Source: Candidatus Galligastranaerophilus faecipullorum
Lineage (GTDB): Bacteria > Cyanobacteriota > Vampirovibrionia > Gastranaerophilales > Gastranaerophilaceae
DNA length: 46,243 nucleotides
NCBI GenBank assembly: GCA_018713115.1
Contig: DVFS01000012.1
Span: forward strand, 1 to 46,243
Reading direction: 5' to 3'
Shown piece by piece: positions 30,548 to 38,476 of the stretch. Position numbers and translations under genes: made by a program. The notes below the pieces were generated by a model. It was given only the letters and a program-made list of their open reading frames with translations. It was not told where the DNA came from and did no database searches. How positions within the stretch are numbered: position 1 is the stretch's first letter; each line of letters starts with the position of its first letter.

Positions 30548-31476
30548 CCCAAAAGCTCCTTTTTAAAATATTCAACCGTTTTTACAAGTCCGTCCCTGAC
30601 ACACACTTTCGGAGCATAACCGAGTTTTAAAGAGGCGTATGAAATATCCGGCTTTCTTCTGACGGGGTCATCATCAGGCAGCGGCATAAATACTTTTTTT
30701 GATTTTGAACCCGTAAGTCCGAGCACATAATCGGCAAACTCGCAAATTGTAAACTCTTCCGGATTACCAAGGTTAAACGGGCCTGAAAAATCACTTTTCA
30801 TAAGGAGTATCAGACCCTCAATTAAATCTTCAACATAACAAAAAGACCTTGTCTGCCTGCCGTCTCCGTATATTGTAATGTCATCCCCGGAAAGCGCCTG
30901 CACAATGAAATTAGAAACCACGCGCCCGTCGTTTTTATCCATATTTGGCCCGTAGGTGTTAAAAATTCGTGCAATCTTTGCATTCACGCCGTATTTTCTG
31001 ATATAGTCGCAAATAAGAGTTTCCGCAGCTCTTTTCCCTTCATCATAGCACGCTCTTATGCCGTTAGGATTTACATTCCCAAAATAGCTTTCTCTCTGGG
31101 GATATTTTTTTGCATCGCCGTATACCTCGCTTGTGGACGCCTGCAGCAAAACGGCGCCGGTTTTTTTTGCAAGTTCAAGGGCGTTTAATATGCCAAAAAC
31201 CGATGTTTTAAAAGTAAAAACAGGGTCTTTTTGATAATGCGGAGGACTTGCGGGACAGGCGAGGTTGAAAATTTCATCAACCTCAAAATAATAAGGTTCA
31301 ATCACATCGGCTTTAACAAATTTAAAGTTATCGTTTGCCATAAAAGGCTCTATATTAGCCTTAGAACCCGTATAAAGATTATCAAGGCATATTACAAAAC
31401 AGCCCTCATCAAGCAGCCTTTTTGTTAAATGTGAGCCTATAAAACCGGCTCCGCCTGTTATAAGTATTTTTTTCAT
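30544..31476 (-). CDS. uxs: UDP-glucuronate decarboxylase (UDP-xylose synthase)
   Basis: This short-chain dehydrogenase/reductase converts UDP-glucuronate to UDP-xylose with bound NAD. The 310-residue protein has [10 protein letters not shown] (residues 7-16), the catalytic Y144-x-x-x-K148 in [13 protein letters not shown], and the UXS-specific [11 protein letters not shown] (71-81). The Pro-rich A-C-P-A-S-P segment separates UXS from other NAD epimerases. A TATAAT with weak upstream TTTGTT and an AGGAG ribosome site precede it. The ugd gene follows in the same operon and provides its substrate. Confidence 0.95.
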   Translation of the reverse strand: MKKILITGGAGFIGSHLTKRLLDEGCFVICLDNLYTGSKANIEPFMANDNFKFVKADVIEPYYFEVDEIFNLACPASPPHYQKDPVFTFKTSVFGILNALELAKKTGAVLLQASTSEVYGDAKKYPQRESYFGNVNPNGIRACYDEGKRAAETLICDYIRKYGVNAKIARIFNTYGPNMDKNDGRVVSNFIVQALSGDDITIYGDGRQTRSFCYVEDLIEGLILLMKSDFSGPFNLGNPEEFTICEFADYVLGLTGSKSKKVFMPLPDDDPVRRKPDISYASLKLGYAPKVCVRDGLVKTVEYFKKELLG

Positions 31477-31497
31477 ATAGCTCCTGCCGATAAAGGA

Positions 31498-31526
31498 ATT
31501 ATACTATAAAAGCTCCATTTAACAAA
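31498..31526 (-). promoter_or_regulatory. Promoter of the uxs-ugd operon
   Basis: On the minus strand a perfect TATAAT lies 17 bp after TTTGTT, about 20 bp before the ATG. The -35 match is weak, the -10 strong. Confidence 0.7.
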
Positions 31527-31560
31527 AAAAATTCACAGCTCTTATAAAGCCAAAAAGGGC

Positions 31561-31590
31561 TTGTTCAAGAGTGCAAAAGTGTGGTAGTAT
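31561..31590 (+). promoter_or_regulatory. Promoter candidate of the HAD hydrolase gene
   Basis: TTGTTC and TAGTAT are separated by 18 bp and lie 27 bp upstream of the ATG. Both boxes match sigma-70 consensus at four of six positions. Confidence 0.5.
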
Positions 31591-31616
31591 TTTATAAGTC
31601 GTAAAAAGAGGTAAAA

Positions 31617-32312
31617 ATGAGCATTAACGGCATTACATCCGCAATATTTGATTTAGACGGAACATTGATTGATTCAAAGACAGGAATCATAAACGGACTC
31701 AAAGACGCTTTTTCAAAATGCGGGCTCACAGTACCGAAGGATAAGGAAATTCCCGTAGGCCCTCCTTTGTATGATACCATCTTGAGTGTTTTTCCGGATG
31801 CTAACGAAGAGCTTATGGAAAGGATAACGGAGCATTTCAGGGACGCATATCATCGTTTTGACCTCCCCGTATCAAAACCTTACGAAGGTATGACGGAATT
31901 GCTTTGTAAACTTAAAGAATGCGGCGTTAAAACTTACATTGCAACATTTAAGCCTAAAATCTTCTCTTCAAAAATTCTTGAAAAATACTTTAAAGATTTA
32001 TATATTGACGTGGCTACTCCAACCGAACTTCCGACCTGGAATAACACCGTTCAAAACAACTGCACCAAGGCTGATATTGTAAGCTTCCTTGTAAAAAAGC
32101 ATTCTATAGACTGCGAAAAATGTTTTATGGCAGGCGACGCGCAGAGTGATATTCAGGCGGCGCATAAAAACGGAATGATAAGTATCGCCGCAAAATACGG
32201 CTACGGCGAAAATCTTAATTTCGCCCGCTACGGTGCACAGAGCACAAATGAACTTTGTGAAATAATATTAAATCTCGTAAACACGCCCGAGAAGAGCGCA
32301 AGAGCGGTTTAA
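31617..32312 (+). CDS. HAD-superfamily phosphatase, phosphoglycolate phosphatase-like
   Basis: The 231-residue protein has all four HAD motifs: D-L-D-G-T-L-I-D-S (about residues 12-20), a Thr in Y-I-A-T-F-K-P-K, a Lys in the same stretch, and G-D-A-Q-S-D-I-Q-A-A (about residues 178-187). The alpha-helical cap between motifs I and II is of C1 type as in Gph. The substrate could be phosphoglycolate or another small phosphomonoester. GAGG precedes the ATG by 6 nt. Confidence 0.9.
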   Translation: MSINGITSAIFDLDGTLIDSKTGIINGLKDAFSKCGLTVPKDKEIPVGPPLYDTILSVFPDANEELMERITEHFRDAYHRFDLPVSKPYEGMTELLCKLKECGVKTYIATFKPKIFSSKILEKYFKDLYIDVATPTELPTWNNTVQNNCTKADIVSFLVKKHSIDCEKCFMAGDAQSDIQAAHKNGMISIAAKYGYGENLNFARYGAQSTNELCEIILNLVNTPEKSARAV

Positions 32313-32401
32313 TTTTTTTATTTCTCCTTCCTTTCGGCAATTTTTTAAACGCAAAAGTTTTTATTATTGCAAGAGGATTTTAAATAACAAGGGAGAAAAT
32401 A

Positions 32402-33199
32402 ATGTCGGATTTTAGAATTAACGATTACAGCGATGCCGGAGCATATCAGATTTTGCGCGGTATAAATAAGGCCGATTCAAAATACGAGGACAATACAGAC
32501 ACCTCCATTATGGATCTTGCCGATAAAAAAGCGGACAAAGAAGAAAACAAATCAGGCATTACGGTTGCTCTTGAAGATTTTTCGAAAACCACAAACGGAT
32601 TTAACGGCTCAAATTCAAGCAACATTGTGGCGGAAGATACCGAGAAAGATTTTTTTGAAAAAGCGGCAGAATTCTTTGGCAGGGGCAGCAATAATATCTT
32701 TCAGTCAGAAGAAGGAAAAGAACTTGTAAACAACAGCGGAAAAATATACCAGAATGACCTATTTAAAAGCGACATCGCCAAAAACGGCGGCATAAAATAT
32801 GCAAAAAGCGGGGATAGTGTCTATGAATCGGCACTTAATTTTGCAAAAGCAGATATTGATGCAATTGAAAAAGCATACCAGATGGCAGCCGAAGAGTGCG
32901 AAAGAAACGGAAAACTTCAGCTGCATGAACTGCACTCATATATGGAATATGACGGAAATGCCAAAGAAGCGCTTGAAGAGATGAATCTTGCAGGAAGCAA
33001 AAAAGATATTACCGCAAAAGAATACGCAAGTTATTTAATTGCGGCTGATGGCATGGTGCAGAGTGCAGACGGCGCAAAGTTTGACAAAGACGCCGTAGAC
33101 GGCTTAATAAGCAAAGAAAATGCACAAGCCATAAAAGAATTTAAAAACGGAGAACTTAAAGAAATCGCACAAAATATCTACGATGAAAACTTTAAGTAA
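32402..33199 (+). CDS. Orphan 265-residue acidic protein
   Basis: I do not recognise this protein. It is hydrophilic and rich in Asp, Glu, Lys and Asn, with a likely unstructured first 80 residues. Helices in the second half contain degenerate EF-hand-like phrases (for example D-G-M-V-Q-S-A-D-G-A-K-F-D near residues 216-228). No signal peptide, membrane span or cysteine is visible. A GGGAGAA ribosome site precedes the ATG and a long inverted repeat follows, so it is a genuine gene. Its composition resembles the N-terminal part of the EF-hand/CHAP protein in this window, but I cannot show homology. Confidence 0.75.
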   Translation: MSDFRINDYSDAGAYQILRGINKADSKYEDNTDTSIMDLADKKADKEENKSGITVALEDFSKTTNGFNGSNSSNIVAEDTEKDFFEKAAEFFGRGSNNIFQSEEGKELVNNSGKIYQNDLFKSDIAKNGGIKYAKSGDSVYESALNFAKADIDAIEKAYQMAAEECERNGKLQLHELHSYMEYDGNAKEALEEMNLAGSKKDITAKEYASYLIAADGMVQSADGAKFDKDAVDGLISKENAQAIKEFKNGELKEIAQNIYDENFK

Positions 33200-33221
33200 A
33201 CTCAAAATTTAAAACTGTGAT

Positions 33222-33272
33222 AAAATAAAACATTGAAAGCAGGTTCGGGCTTGATTTTCAATGTTTTATTTT
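33222..33272 (+). promoter_or_regulatory. Long inverted repeat over the pgeF start codon
   Basis: AAAATAAAACATTGAAA and its exact reverse complement are separated by 17 nt. The stem holds 17 bp, with an inner AAGC/GCTT pair able to extend it. The pgeF ATG lies in the right arm. A T-rich tail (TTTTATTTT) makes it look like a terminator of the preceding gene that has been overlaid on the next start. It may also attenuate pgeF translation. Confidence 0.75.
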
Positions 33273-33986
33273 GATGAAATAAACTCTAAGAAAATTTTAA
33301 AATCCACGCTTATAAAAAACGCGGAAGTCTTTTTTACGACAAAAGAAAGCTTTATAAAAACAAAAGATGAAAGCCTGTTTAATACTGTGCGCAAAAATAA
33401 AAAAGATATTTGCAGCTGCCTAAAAATCAAAGAAGAAGATTTTATAAGCCCGGAACAAACCCACGGCAAAAGGGTATGCAGCGCAGACAAAACAAGAACA
33501 TTTCCCGATACCGACGCACTTATTATTACAAACCCAAAACGCGCCGTGTATCTTAATTATGCAGACTGCACACCGGTTATTTTATATGACATAAAAAATA
33601 ATAAAGGTGCAATAATCCATGCCGGCTGGAGGGGAAGCGCCGCTAAAATATGCGTCGAAACACTCAGGATTATGGAGTCAAACCCCGATGACATTTTTGC
33701 CCTCATAGGGCCGTGCGTTTGTTTTGAGTGTTTTGAAACAGGTAGTGAAGTTATAAACGCGCTTGAGAAAACCGTTAAAAACAAAGACGGGCTTTTTAGA
33801 GAAAAAAACGGCAGAATGTATGCAGACCTTAAAAACATAAATGCGCGCCAGCTAAAGGAGCAGGGGGTGAAAAACATTGACATCTGCCCTTATTGCACCT
33901 GCTGCAATAATGATCTGTTTTTCTCATACAGACTTGAAAACAAAACAACAAACCGTATAAGCGCGGTTTTAAAGATTAATCCTTAA
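33261..33986 (+). CDS. pgeF: Peptidoglycan editing factor / laccase-domain protein (YfiH)
   Basis: Members use a Zn/Cu site and act as purine nucleoside or polyphenol enzymes; PgeF also removes misplaced L-Ser from peptidoglycan precursors. The 241-residue protein has the signature motifs E-Q-T-H-G-K-R-V (near residue 63), H-A-G-W-R-G-S-A (about 117-124) and G-P-C-V-C-F-E-C-F-E (about 152-161). The C-terminal C-P-Y-C-T-C-C stretch replaces the common C-T-x-x form. An in-frame stop lies 9 nt upstream of the ATG and the next Met is far inside, so this start is forced although no ribosome site precedes it. It overlaps the following convergent gene by 11 nt. Confidence 0.9.
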   Translation: MFYFDEINSKKILKSTLIKNAEVFFTTKESFIKTKDESLFNTVRKNKKDICSCLKIKEEDFISPEQTHGKRVCSADKTRTFPDTDALIITNPKRAVYLNYADCTPVILYDIKNNKGAIIHAGWRGSAAKICVETLRIMESNPDDIFALIGPCVCFECFETGSEVINALEKTVKNKDGLFREKNGRMYADLKNINARQLKEQGVKNIDICPYCTCCNNDLFFSYRLENKTTNRISAVLKINP

Positions 33987-34896
33987 TTAACTTTCTCATA
34001 AGCCTGAAATTAAAAAGTTTTGATTCATAGCTCTGCGGCGAATTCACTGCCTTTTGAACATTTTGAAGATTGTCGTAGTGAAGCGGCTTCACGGAAGAAA
34101 ATTTTTTGAAATATTCATACCCCAAATGAAGGTGCATAACCTCCGGAATTGTCCGGGGCGGCTTTTTGGACCTTAAATAAAGCTCACGATAAAGAGGCTC
34201 GAAATCCACAAACTCAACATACTTTTCCTTTATACCCACAGGCTCGCTTTCAAGCATTTCTTTTACCGTTCGCATGGTATCCCCGTAGTATGAGTAATCA
34301 CTGAATATGTAATGCTTTCCGCTTTCTTTTATACTTTTAGCGTCAAGTCCTATTTGTTTTAGGTAATCCCGATATTTATCAAAGCCGCTCTGGGAAATGA
34401 TTTTATCCGCACCCTTTGTGTAGCCGTGCAAACCTGATATAGGAAGAATTCTTGTATCAGCACCCATATAAGACATAGCCTCGCTAAACGTTTCGAGAGA
34501 GCGTCCTATGGAAACAAAAACGTAGTTGCCTCTGCCGTATTTTTTATCAAAAGCTTTCTTCATAAGTCCCGAAGCATCAAGCGTTGCCTGATACGCGTCG
34601 TCGCAAAAACCGTTTGAAGTTTTTGCAAGTATATTTTTTTCAAACCCTTTAAGGGATTTAAAATCATCCGTATCAAATCTCTTAAACCTGCTCATAATAT
34701 GCCTTGAAACCCTGTCTGCAAGCTTATCTGACAATGATTTAAACCCTCTTGATGTAAAATTGACATCAGATACACTTTTTGATTTAACAAAAACATCGCA
34801 CTTACAGCTATTTAAGCCTGTCTTTGCTATCGGGCTTCTGTTTGTTGTATATAAATTTTGATTTTTTGTTGTTATGCTTACGGGATTAATTTTCAT
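33976..34896 (-). CDS. Orphan 306-residue protein, possibly phosphoribosyltransferase-like
   Basis: The N-terminus M-K-I-N-P-V-S carries a V-N-F-T-S-R-G motif at residues 45-51, preceded by a Ser/Asn/Lys-rich segment. The folded part contains Y-V-F-V-S-I-G-R-S-L-E-T (125-136) and Y-I-F-S-D-Y-S-Y-Y-G-D-T-M-R-T (196-210). The pair recalls the early strand loop and the PRPP-binding loop of a type I phosphoribosyltransferase fold, but the canonical acidic pair before the loop is replaced by S-D-Y. I treat any enzymatic function as inference. No signal peptide or membrane span is visible. The V-N-F motif resembles that of the 476-residue orphan, hinting at a shared localisation or maturation signal. 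Confidence 0.72.
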   Translation of the reverse strand: MKINPVSITTKNQNLYTTNRSPIAKTGLNSCKCDVFVKSKSVSDVNFTSRGFKSLSDKLADRVSRHIMSRFKRFDTDDFKSLKGFEKNILAKTSNGFCDDAYQATLDASGLMKKAFDKKYGRGNYVFVSIGRSLETFSEAMSYMGADTRILPISGLHGYTKGADKIISQSGFDKYRDYLKQIGLDAKSIKESGKHYIFSDYSYYGDTMRTVKEMLESEPVGIKEKYVEFVDFEPLYRELYLRSKKPPRTIPEVMHLHLGYEYFKKFSSVKPLHYDNLQNVQKAVNSPQSYESKLFNFRLMRKLIKD

Positions 34897-34920
34897 ATCT
34901 TTTTAATGTATCAAAATGAA

Positions 34921-35643
34921 TTATTTTGCGCAGGAAGGGCATTTTTTATTTTTTTCCAGTCGAATTTTCCTAAATTCCTGACTCAGCCCGTCGTATATCA
35001 AAAGAGTATTTTTTAATGTATTTCCGATACCTGTTATCACTTTAAAGGCTTCCATCGCCTGAATTGAAGCTATTGCCGAAGCAACAGGACTTATAACCCC
35101 CCTTTTAGGGATAATGTCGCAGGAGCAATTATATAACTCGGGCACAAAACATGCAAGACAGGCGCTTTTGGAATCTATTGTGCATACCTGCCCGTAAAAC
35201 TCCTCCACTCCGCCATGAATCAAAGTTTTGGAAGTTTTTATAATTGTATCGGAGAGGATAAACTTTGAGCGGTAATTATCAAAGCAGTCTATAATTATAT
35301 CAAAATTTAAAAAAAGTTCGGGTGCATTTTTCTCATCCAGCCGCATTTTATAAGGTATTACCCCGATATCGGGGTTAAATTCTCTTATCCATCCTGCTGC
35401 ACTTTTAACTTTATCCGCACCGAGAGAAGACATTTTATGTATATACTGTCTGTTTAAATTTGAAAGCTCTACAATATCATCATCAACAACACCTATATGC
35501 CCGACACCCAGTGAAGCAAGGTTTGCAATAACGGTTGAACCCAGTCCTCCGGCACCGCACACAAGAACACGGGCCGCAGATATTTTTTTTTGCCCCGCAT
35601 CACCTATTTTATTTATTAAAATATTTCTCTCATACCTTCCCAT
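34921..35643 (-). CDS. ThiF/MoeB-family E1-like adenylyltransferase
   Basis: These enzymes adenylate the C-terminal Gly-Gly of a small carrier (ThiS, MoaD or similar) in thiamine or molybdopterin synthesis. The 240-residue protein has the G-A-G-G-L-G-S-T nucleotide motif (about residues 30-37), the N-R-Q-Y-I-H segment, D-C-F-D-N-Y, and two cysteine pairs (C-L-A-C and C-P-S-C) for zinc. The sequence does not decide between ThiF, MoeB and HesA. No ThiS- or MoaD-like gene is adjacent. It is divergent from hydE with a 46-bp gap. Confidence 0.9.
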   Translation of the reverse strand: MGRYERNILINKIGDAGQKKISAARVLVCGAGGLGSTVIANLASLGVGHIGVVDDDIVELSNLNRQYIHKMSSLGADKVKSAAGWIREFNPDIGVIPYKMRLDEKNAPELFLNFDIIIDCFDNYRSKFILSDTIIKTSKTLIHGGVEEFYGQVCTIDSKSACLACFVPELYNCSCDIIPKRGVISPVASAIASIQAMEAFKVITGIGNTLKNTLLIYDGLSQEFRKIRLEKNKKCPSCAK

Positions 35644-35689
35644 AAAAATTATTATCGACTAAGAGTCAAAAAAAATCTATAATTATTTT

Positions 35690-36685
35690 ATGAACAAAAA
35701 AGAAATCCTTGAAATCTTAAAAGATAACTCATTTAATGAAGAACTTTATAAAAAAGCAGACGAAACAAGGCGCAGGGAATGTGGAAATCTGGTGCATTTA
35801 AGGGGGCTTATAGAGTTTAGCAATTTTTGCAAAAAAAACTGTCTTTACTGCGGCATTAATTCCAAAAATACAGGACTAAAACGTTACAGACTAAGCAAAG
35901 AAGAAATCATAAAAACGGCAAAATACGCCGTTGACTCGGGTTTTAAAACAATAGTGCTTCAGGGCGGCGAGGATGACTTTTTTAACACAGAGAGAATGTG
36001 CAAAATAATCGAAAAGATAAAAGAAATGAATGTCGCACTGACTCTAAGCCTCGGAGAAAAAACAAAAGAAGAATACAGGGCATATAAAGCCTCGGGTGCC
36101 GACAGATATCTTTTAAGAATTGAAACAACCGATGAAAAACTATATCGAAAAATGCACCCCGGATCGGACTTTAAAAACAGGATAAAATGTCTTTACAACC
36201 TTAAAGAAACAGGATTTGAAACAGGAACAGGCATACTTGTCGGGCTTCCGGGGCAAGGCATTGAATCTTATGCGGATGATATTTTGTTTTTTAGAGAACT
36301 GAATGCCGATATGATAGGTCTCGGGCCATTTATAGCACATAGTGAAACAAAACTCAAAAATGCACAAAACGGCGACATGGAGCTTGCACTTAAAATAATG
36401 GCGCTTGTAAGAATTTTAATGCCAAAGATAAACATCCCCGCAACAACCGCTATGGAAACTCTTGAAAAAAACGGCAGAATGCGCGCTCTTAAAAGCGGAG
36501 CAAATGTTGTTATGCCAAATCTTACACCATATAACGAGAGAAAAAAATATTCTATCTACCCGCAAAAACAAGGTACAGACGCACTGAATACACTTGAGCT
36601 TAACAAACTCAAAGAAGAGATTACCCTGACAGGTGATAGCATTTCAGAGGATTTTGGCACAAGTAAAAATTATAAAAATCAATAA
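35690..36685 (+). CDS. hydE: Radical SAM [FeFe]-hydrogenase maturase HydE
   Basis: HydE is a radical SAM protein that helps assemble the H-cluster of [FeFe]-hydrogenase. The 331-residue protein has the motif C47-x-x-x-C51-x-x-C54 (F-C-K-K-N-C-L-Y-C-G), H-L-R-G-L-I-E-F-S-N, and the barrel segments L-Q-G-G-E-D and G-I-L-V-G-L-P-G-Q. Later it has P-N-L-T-P. BioB and PylB share the fold, but R-G-L-I-E-F-S-N and P-F-I-A-H fit HydE best. HydF and HydG are not in the window. Hydrogenase maturation would match a fermentative anaerobe. Confidence 0.88.
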   Translation: MNKKEILEILKDNSFNEELYKKADETRRRECGNLVHLRGLIEFSNFCKKNCLYCGINSKNTGLKRYRLSKEEIIKTAKYAVDSGFKTIVLQGGEDDFFNTERMCKIIEKIKEMNVALTLSLGEKTKEEYRAYKASGADRYLLRIETTDEKLYRKMHPGSDFKNRIKCLYNLKETGFETGTGILVGLPGQGIESYADDILFFRELNADMIGLGPFIAHSETKLKNAQNGDMELALKIMALVRILMPKINIPATTAMETLEKNGRMRALKSGANVVMPNLTPYNERKKYSIYPQKQGTDALNTLELNKLKEEITLTGDSISEDFGTSKNYKNQ

Positions 36686-36702
36686 ATGCTTCAATGTTTA
36701 TA

Positions 36703-36742
36703 AATCTTAAAAGCACTATATTCTAATTGGGAATTTAAGATT
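36703..36742 (+). promoter_or_regulatory. Inverted repeat abutting the start codon of the GH13-like gene
   Basis: AATCTTAAA and TTTAAGATT (9 bp, perfect) are separated by 22 nt and end exactly at the base before the ATG. A GGGAA ribosome-site-like stretch lies in the loop. It could hide or expose the ribosome site. Confidence 0.5.
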
Positions 36743-38068
36743 ATGAACAGTGTAAATAAACTATTGGAAGCGCTTTCGCATACAAAAAAGCTGCATTTTG
36801 ACAAATGGAGCGAGCAAAAAGCATACCGCGGTATAGGGGAAACCGGCAAAAGAAAAAAATGGATAAGCAATATAGTGCCGTATGAACTTTTAACCCGCAA
36901 TATAAAAAAAGCTGTTGAATCCGTAATGACACTCTCGGAAGGAGAAATTTACGATTATTTTCCGGATAATATTGAAACGCCGGATTATGGCGATAATTGG
37001 GGCAGATTTGCAAATTACATAGAAATAAATAACCGCTCAATTGCAAAAATGGAGGGAAACCGCTGCAAAGACGGTATCCTGAGTCTGATTAAAATGCTGC
37101 CCGCCATCCCCCCGAGTGCTAAAAGCTGGGCAAGCTGCATTATGGTATCCCATATCTTCCCCATTATGTACGGAGATGGCTACAATAAACCCGTATGGGA
37201 AGAAAATTCCGCTTACACAATGAAGCTTAATGCGGGATATTCAGATAATCTCATTGTGCGCGATATTGAAGATAAAATTTCAGACAAAGAACAATTGAAG
37301 GCATTTTGCGACCTTGCGCATTTTCGCGGGATTAAAACGGGCTTTCGGGTTTTAATCTCGGAAGATCAGATAAAAGTCGCAAGAAAAGACAGAGATGATG
37401 AGAACTTCAGATGGTACAACGATGAACATGTGCAAATGTTTATTAACGCCTGTGTTGAGGTTATAAATCTCGGATTTGAAGCAATCTTTGTAGACTCCGC
37501 CAAACACATAGGCGGTTACGATTGTCCGAATTACACAGGCGTAGGCAGACTTCCTTATTATCACCAGATGCAATATATCACGGATGAAATAAGAAAACGC
37601 TCGCATAATCCGCATGTAAGCATAGTGGGCGAAAAAAGTTCTTTTGATTTTGACAGATATAAAAATATGGGTTTAAGCGCGGGAACGGCGATTATTAACG
37701 CAGAGCGCGAAGATGAAGTGAGGTACTGGAGCGAAAAACTCAAATACTACAGGCAGTACGCTCCCGGCCCCGAGGTTTCAAACGACAATGACACAGGCGG
37801 AAGAAGTTACGAAGACAGATTAAAAAGAATGCACTCCTGCCTCTTCGGCTTTGAGTGCGCATCGGACAAATTACCGTCATTTATGCAGATGGAAGACATT
37901 TTTCCGCTGAGATATGATACAAACACACATCTGCTTATGATGACAAACCCTAACTACTCGCTTGATAATACACCCGAGAGCCACTGGGAATGGCTCTTTG
38001 CAAAAGATGACGGAAAATATTACAACTCGCTCACGGGACAACAGTTCGCCTGGGCGGTCGGATTATAA
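36743..38068 (+). CDS. Divergent glycoside hydrolase 13-like TIM-barrel protein
   Basis: The 441-residue protein shows the alpha-amylase superfamily layout. L-A-H-F-R-G-I-K-T-G-F-R-V-L (about 191-204) resembles the barrel strand that ends in the amylase region I. G-F-E-A-I-F-V-D-S-A-K-H (244-255) matches region II with candidate nucleophile Asp251. I-V-G-E-K-S (294-299) fits region III with Glu297. S-N-D-N-D-T (346-351) resembles region IV with Asp350. Two usual residues are changed: the Arg two positions before the nucleophile is Phe, and the region I Asp is Arg. Activity is therefore uncertain. No signal peptide is seen, so a cytoplasmic role is likely. Confidence 0.7.
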   Translation: MNSVNKLLEALSHTKKLHFDKWSEQKAYRGIGETGKRKKWISNIVPYELLTRNIKKAVESVMTLSEGEIYDYFPDNIETPDYGDNWGRFANYIEINNRSIAKMEGNRCKDGILSLIKMLPAIPPSAKSWASCIMVSHIFPIMYGDGYNKPVWEENSAYTMKLNAGYSDNLIVRDIEDKISDKEQLKAFCDLAHFRGIKTGFRVLISEDQIKVARKDRDDENFRWYNDEHVQMFINACVEVINLGFEAIFVDSAKHIGGYDCPNYTGVGRLPYYHQMQYITDEIRKRSHNPHVSIVGEKSSFDFDRYKNMGLSAGTAIINAEREDEVRYWSEKLKYYRQYAPGPEVSNDNDTGGRSYEDRLKRMHSCLFGFECASDKLPSFMQMEDIFPLRYDTNTHLLMMTNPNYSLDNTPESHWEWLFAKDDGKYYNSLTGQQFAWAVGL

Positions 38069-38081
38069 AAAGGAGGAAAAT

Positions 38082-38423
38082 ATGATACTGCTTTTAAGAT
38101 GGATACTTTTTGCACTTGCAATAATGTTTACAGCCTGGCTTATACCGGGAATTGAGGTGGACGGCTTTAAAAGCGCGCTTCTTGTAGTTGTAATTATGGC
38201 GCTTATAAATATTTTTATCAAACCGCTGCTTGTGCTCATAACACTGCCTATAAATCTTCTGACACTGGGGTTGTTTATCTTTGTAATAAACGCACTTTTG
38301 CTTCTGCTTTTGGGAAGAATTGCTCCGGGGTTTGAAGTGGACGGTTTTCTAAGCGCATTTTTAGGCTCGGTTGTAATATCTTTTTTGGGCGCGCTTATAA
38401 GTTCAATCGAACTTAATGTTTAA
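38082..38423 (+). CDS. Small four-span membrane protein, YvlD / phage holin superfamily IV
   Basis: The 113-residue protein is nearly all membrane, with four hydrophobic segments and the family phrases L-I-P-G-I-E-V-D-G-F (about residues 20-29), L-I-N-I-F-I-K-P-L-L (about 41-50), T-L-P-I-N-L-L-T-L-G and I-A-P-G-F-E-V-D-G-F. Despite the database name these are host membrane proteins of unknown function and not lysis proteins. The start follows AGGAGG by 7 nt. It is 13 nt after the GH13-like gene and probably co-transcribed. Confidence 0.9.
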   Translation: MILLLRWILFALAIMFTAWLIPGIEVDGFKSALLVVVIMALINIFIKPLLVLITLPINLLTLGLFIFVINALLLLLLGRIAPGFEVDGFLSAFLGSVVISFLGALISSIELNV

Positions 38424-38427
38424 TATT

Positions 38428-38457
38428 TTGCACCCGACTGCTCTTTAGTGCTATACT
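38428..38457 (+). promoter_or_regulatory. Promoter of ilvA
   Basis: TTGCAC and TATACT are 18 bp apart, right after the preceding stop codon and 19 bp before the ATG of ilvA. Both boxes match sigma-70 consensus well. Confidence 0.7.
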
Positions 38458-38476
38458 TAAGCAAAAAGAGGATATT

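Noticed and set aside
37962-38081. Longer start for the YvlD-like membrane protein
   Set aside because: It overlaps the preceding gene in another frame, while AGGAGG sits 7 nt before the ATG at 38082.
38082-38423. Phage holin as sign of a prophage
   Set aside because: The YvlD family carries the holin label by database history only. No phage structural, integrase or lysis gene is nearby.
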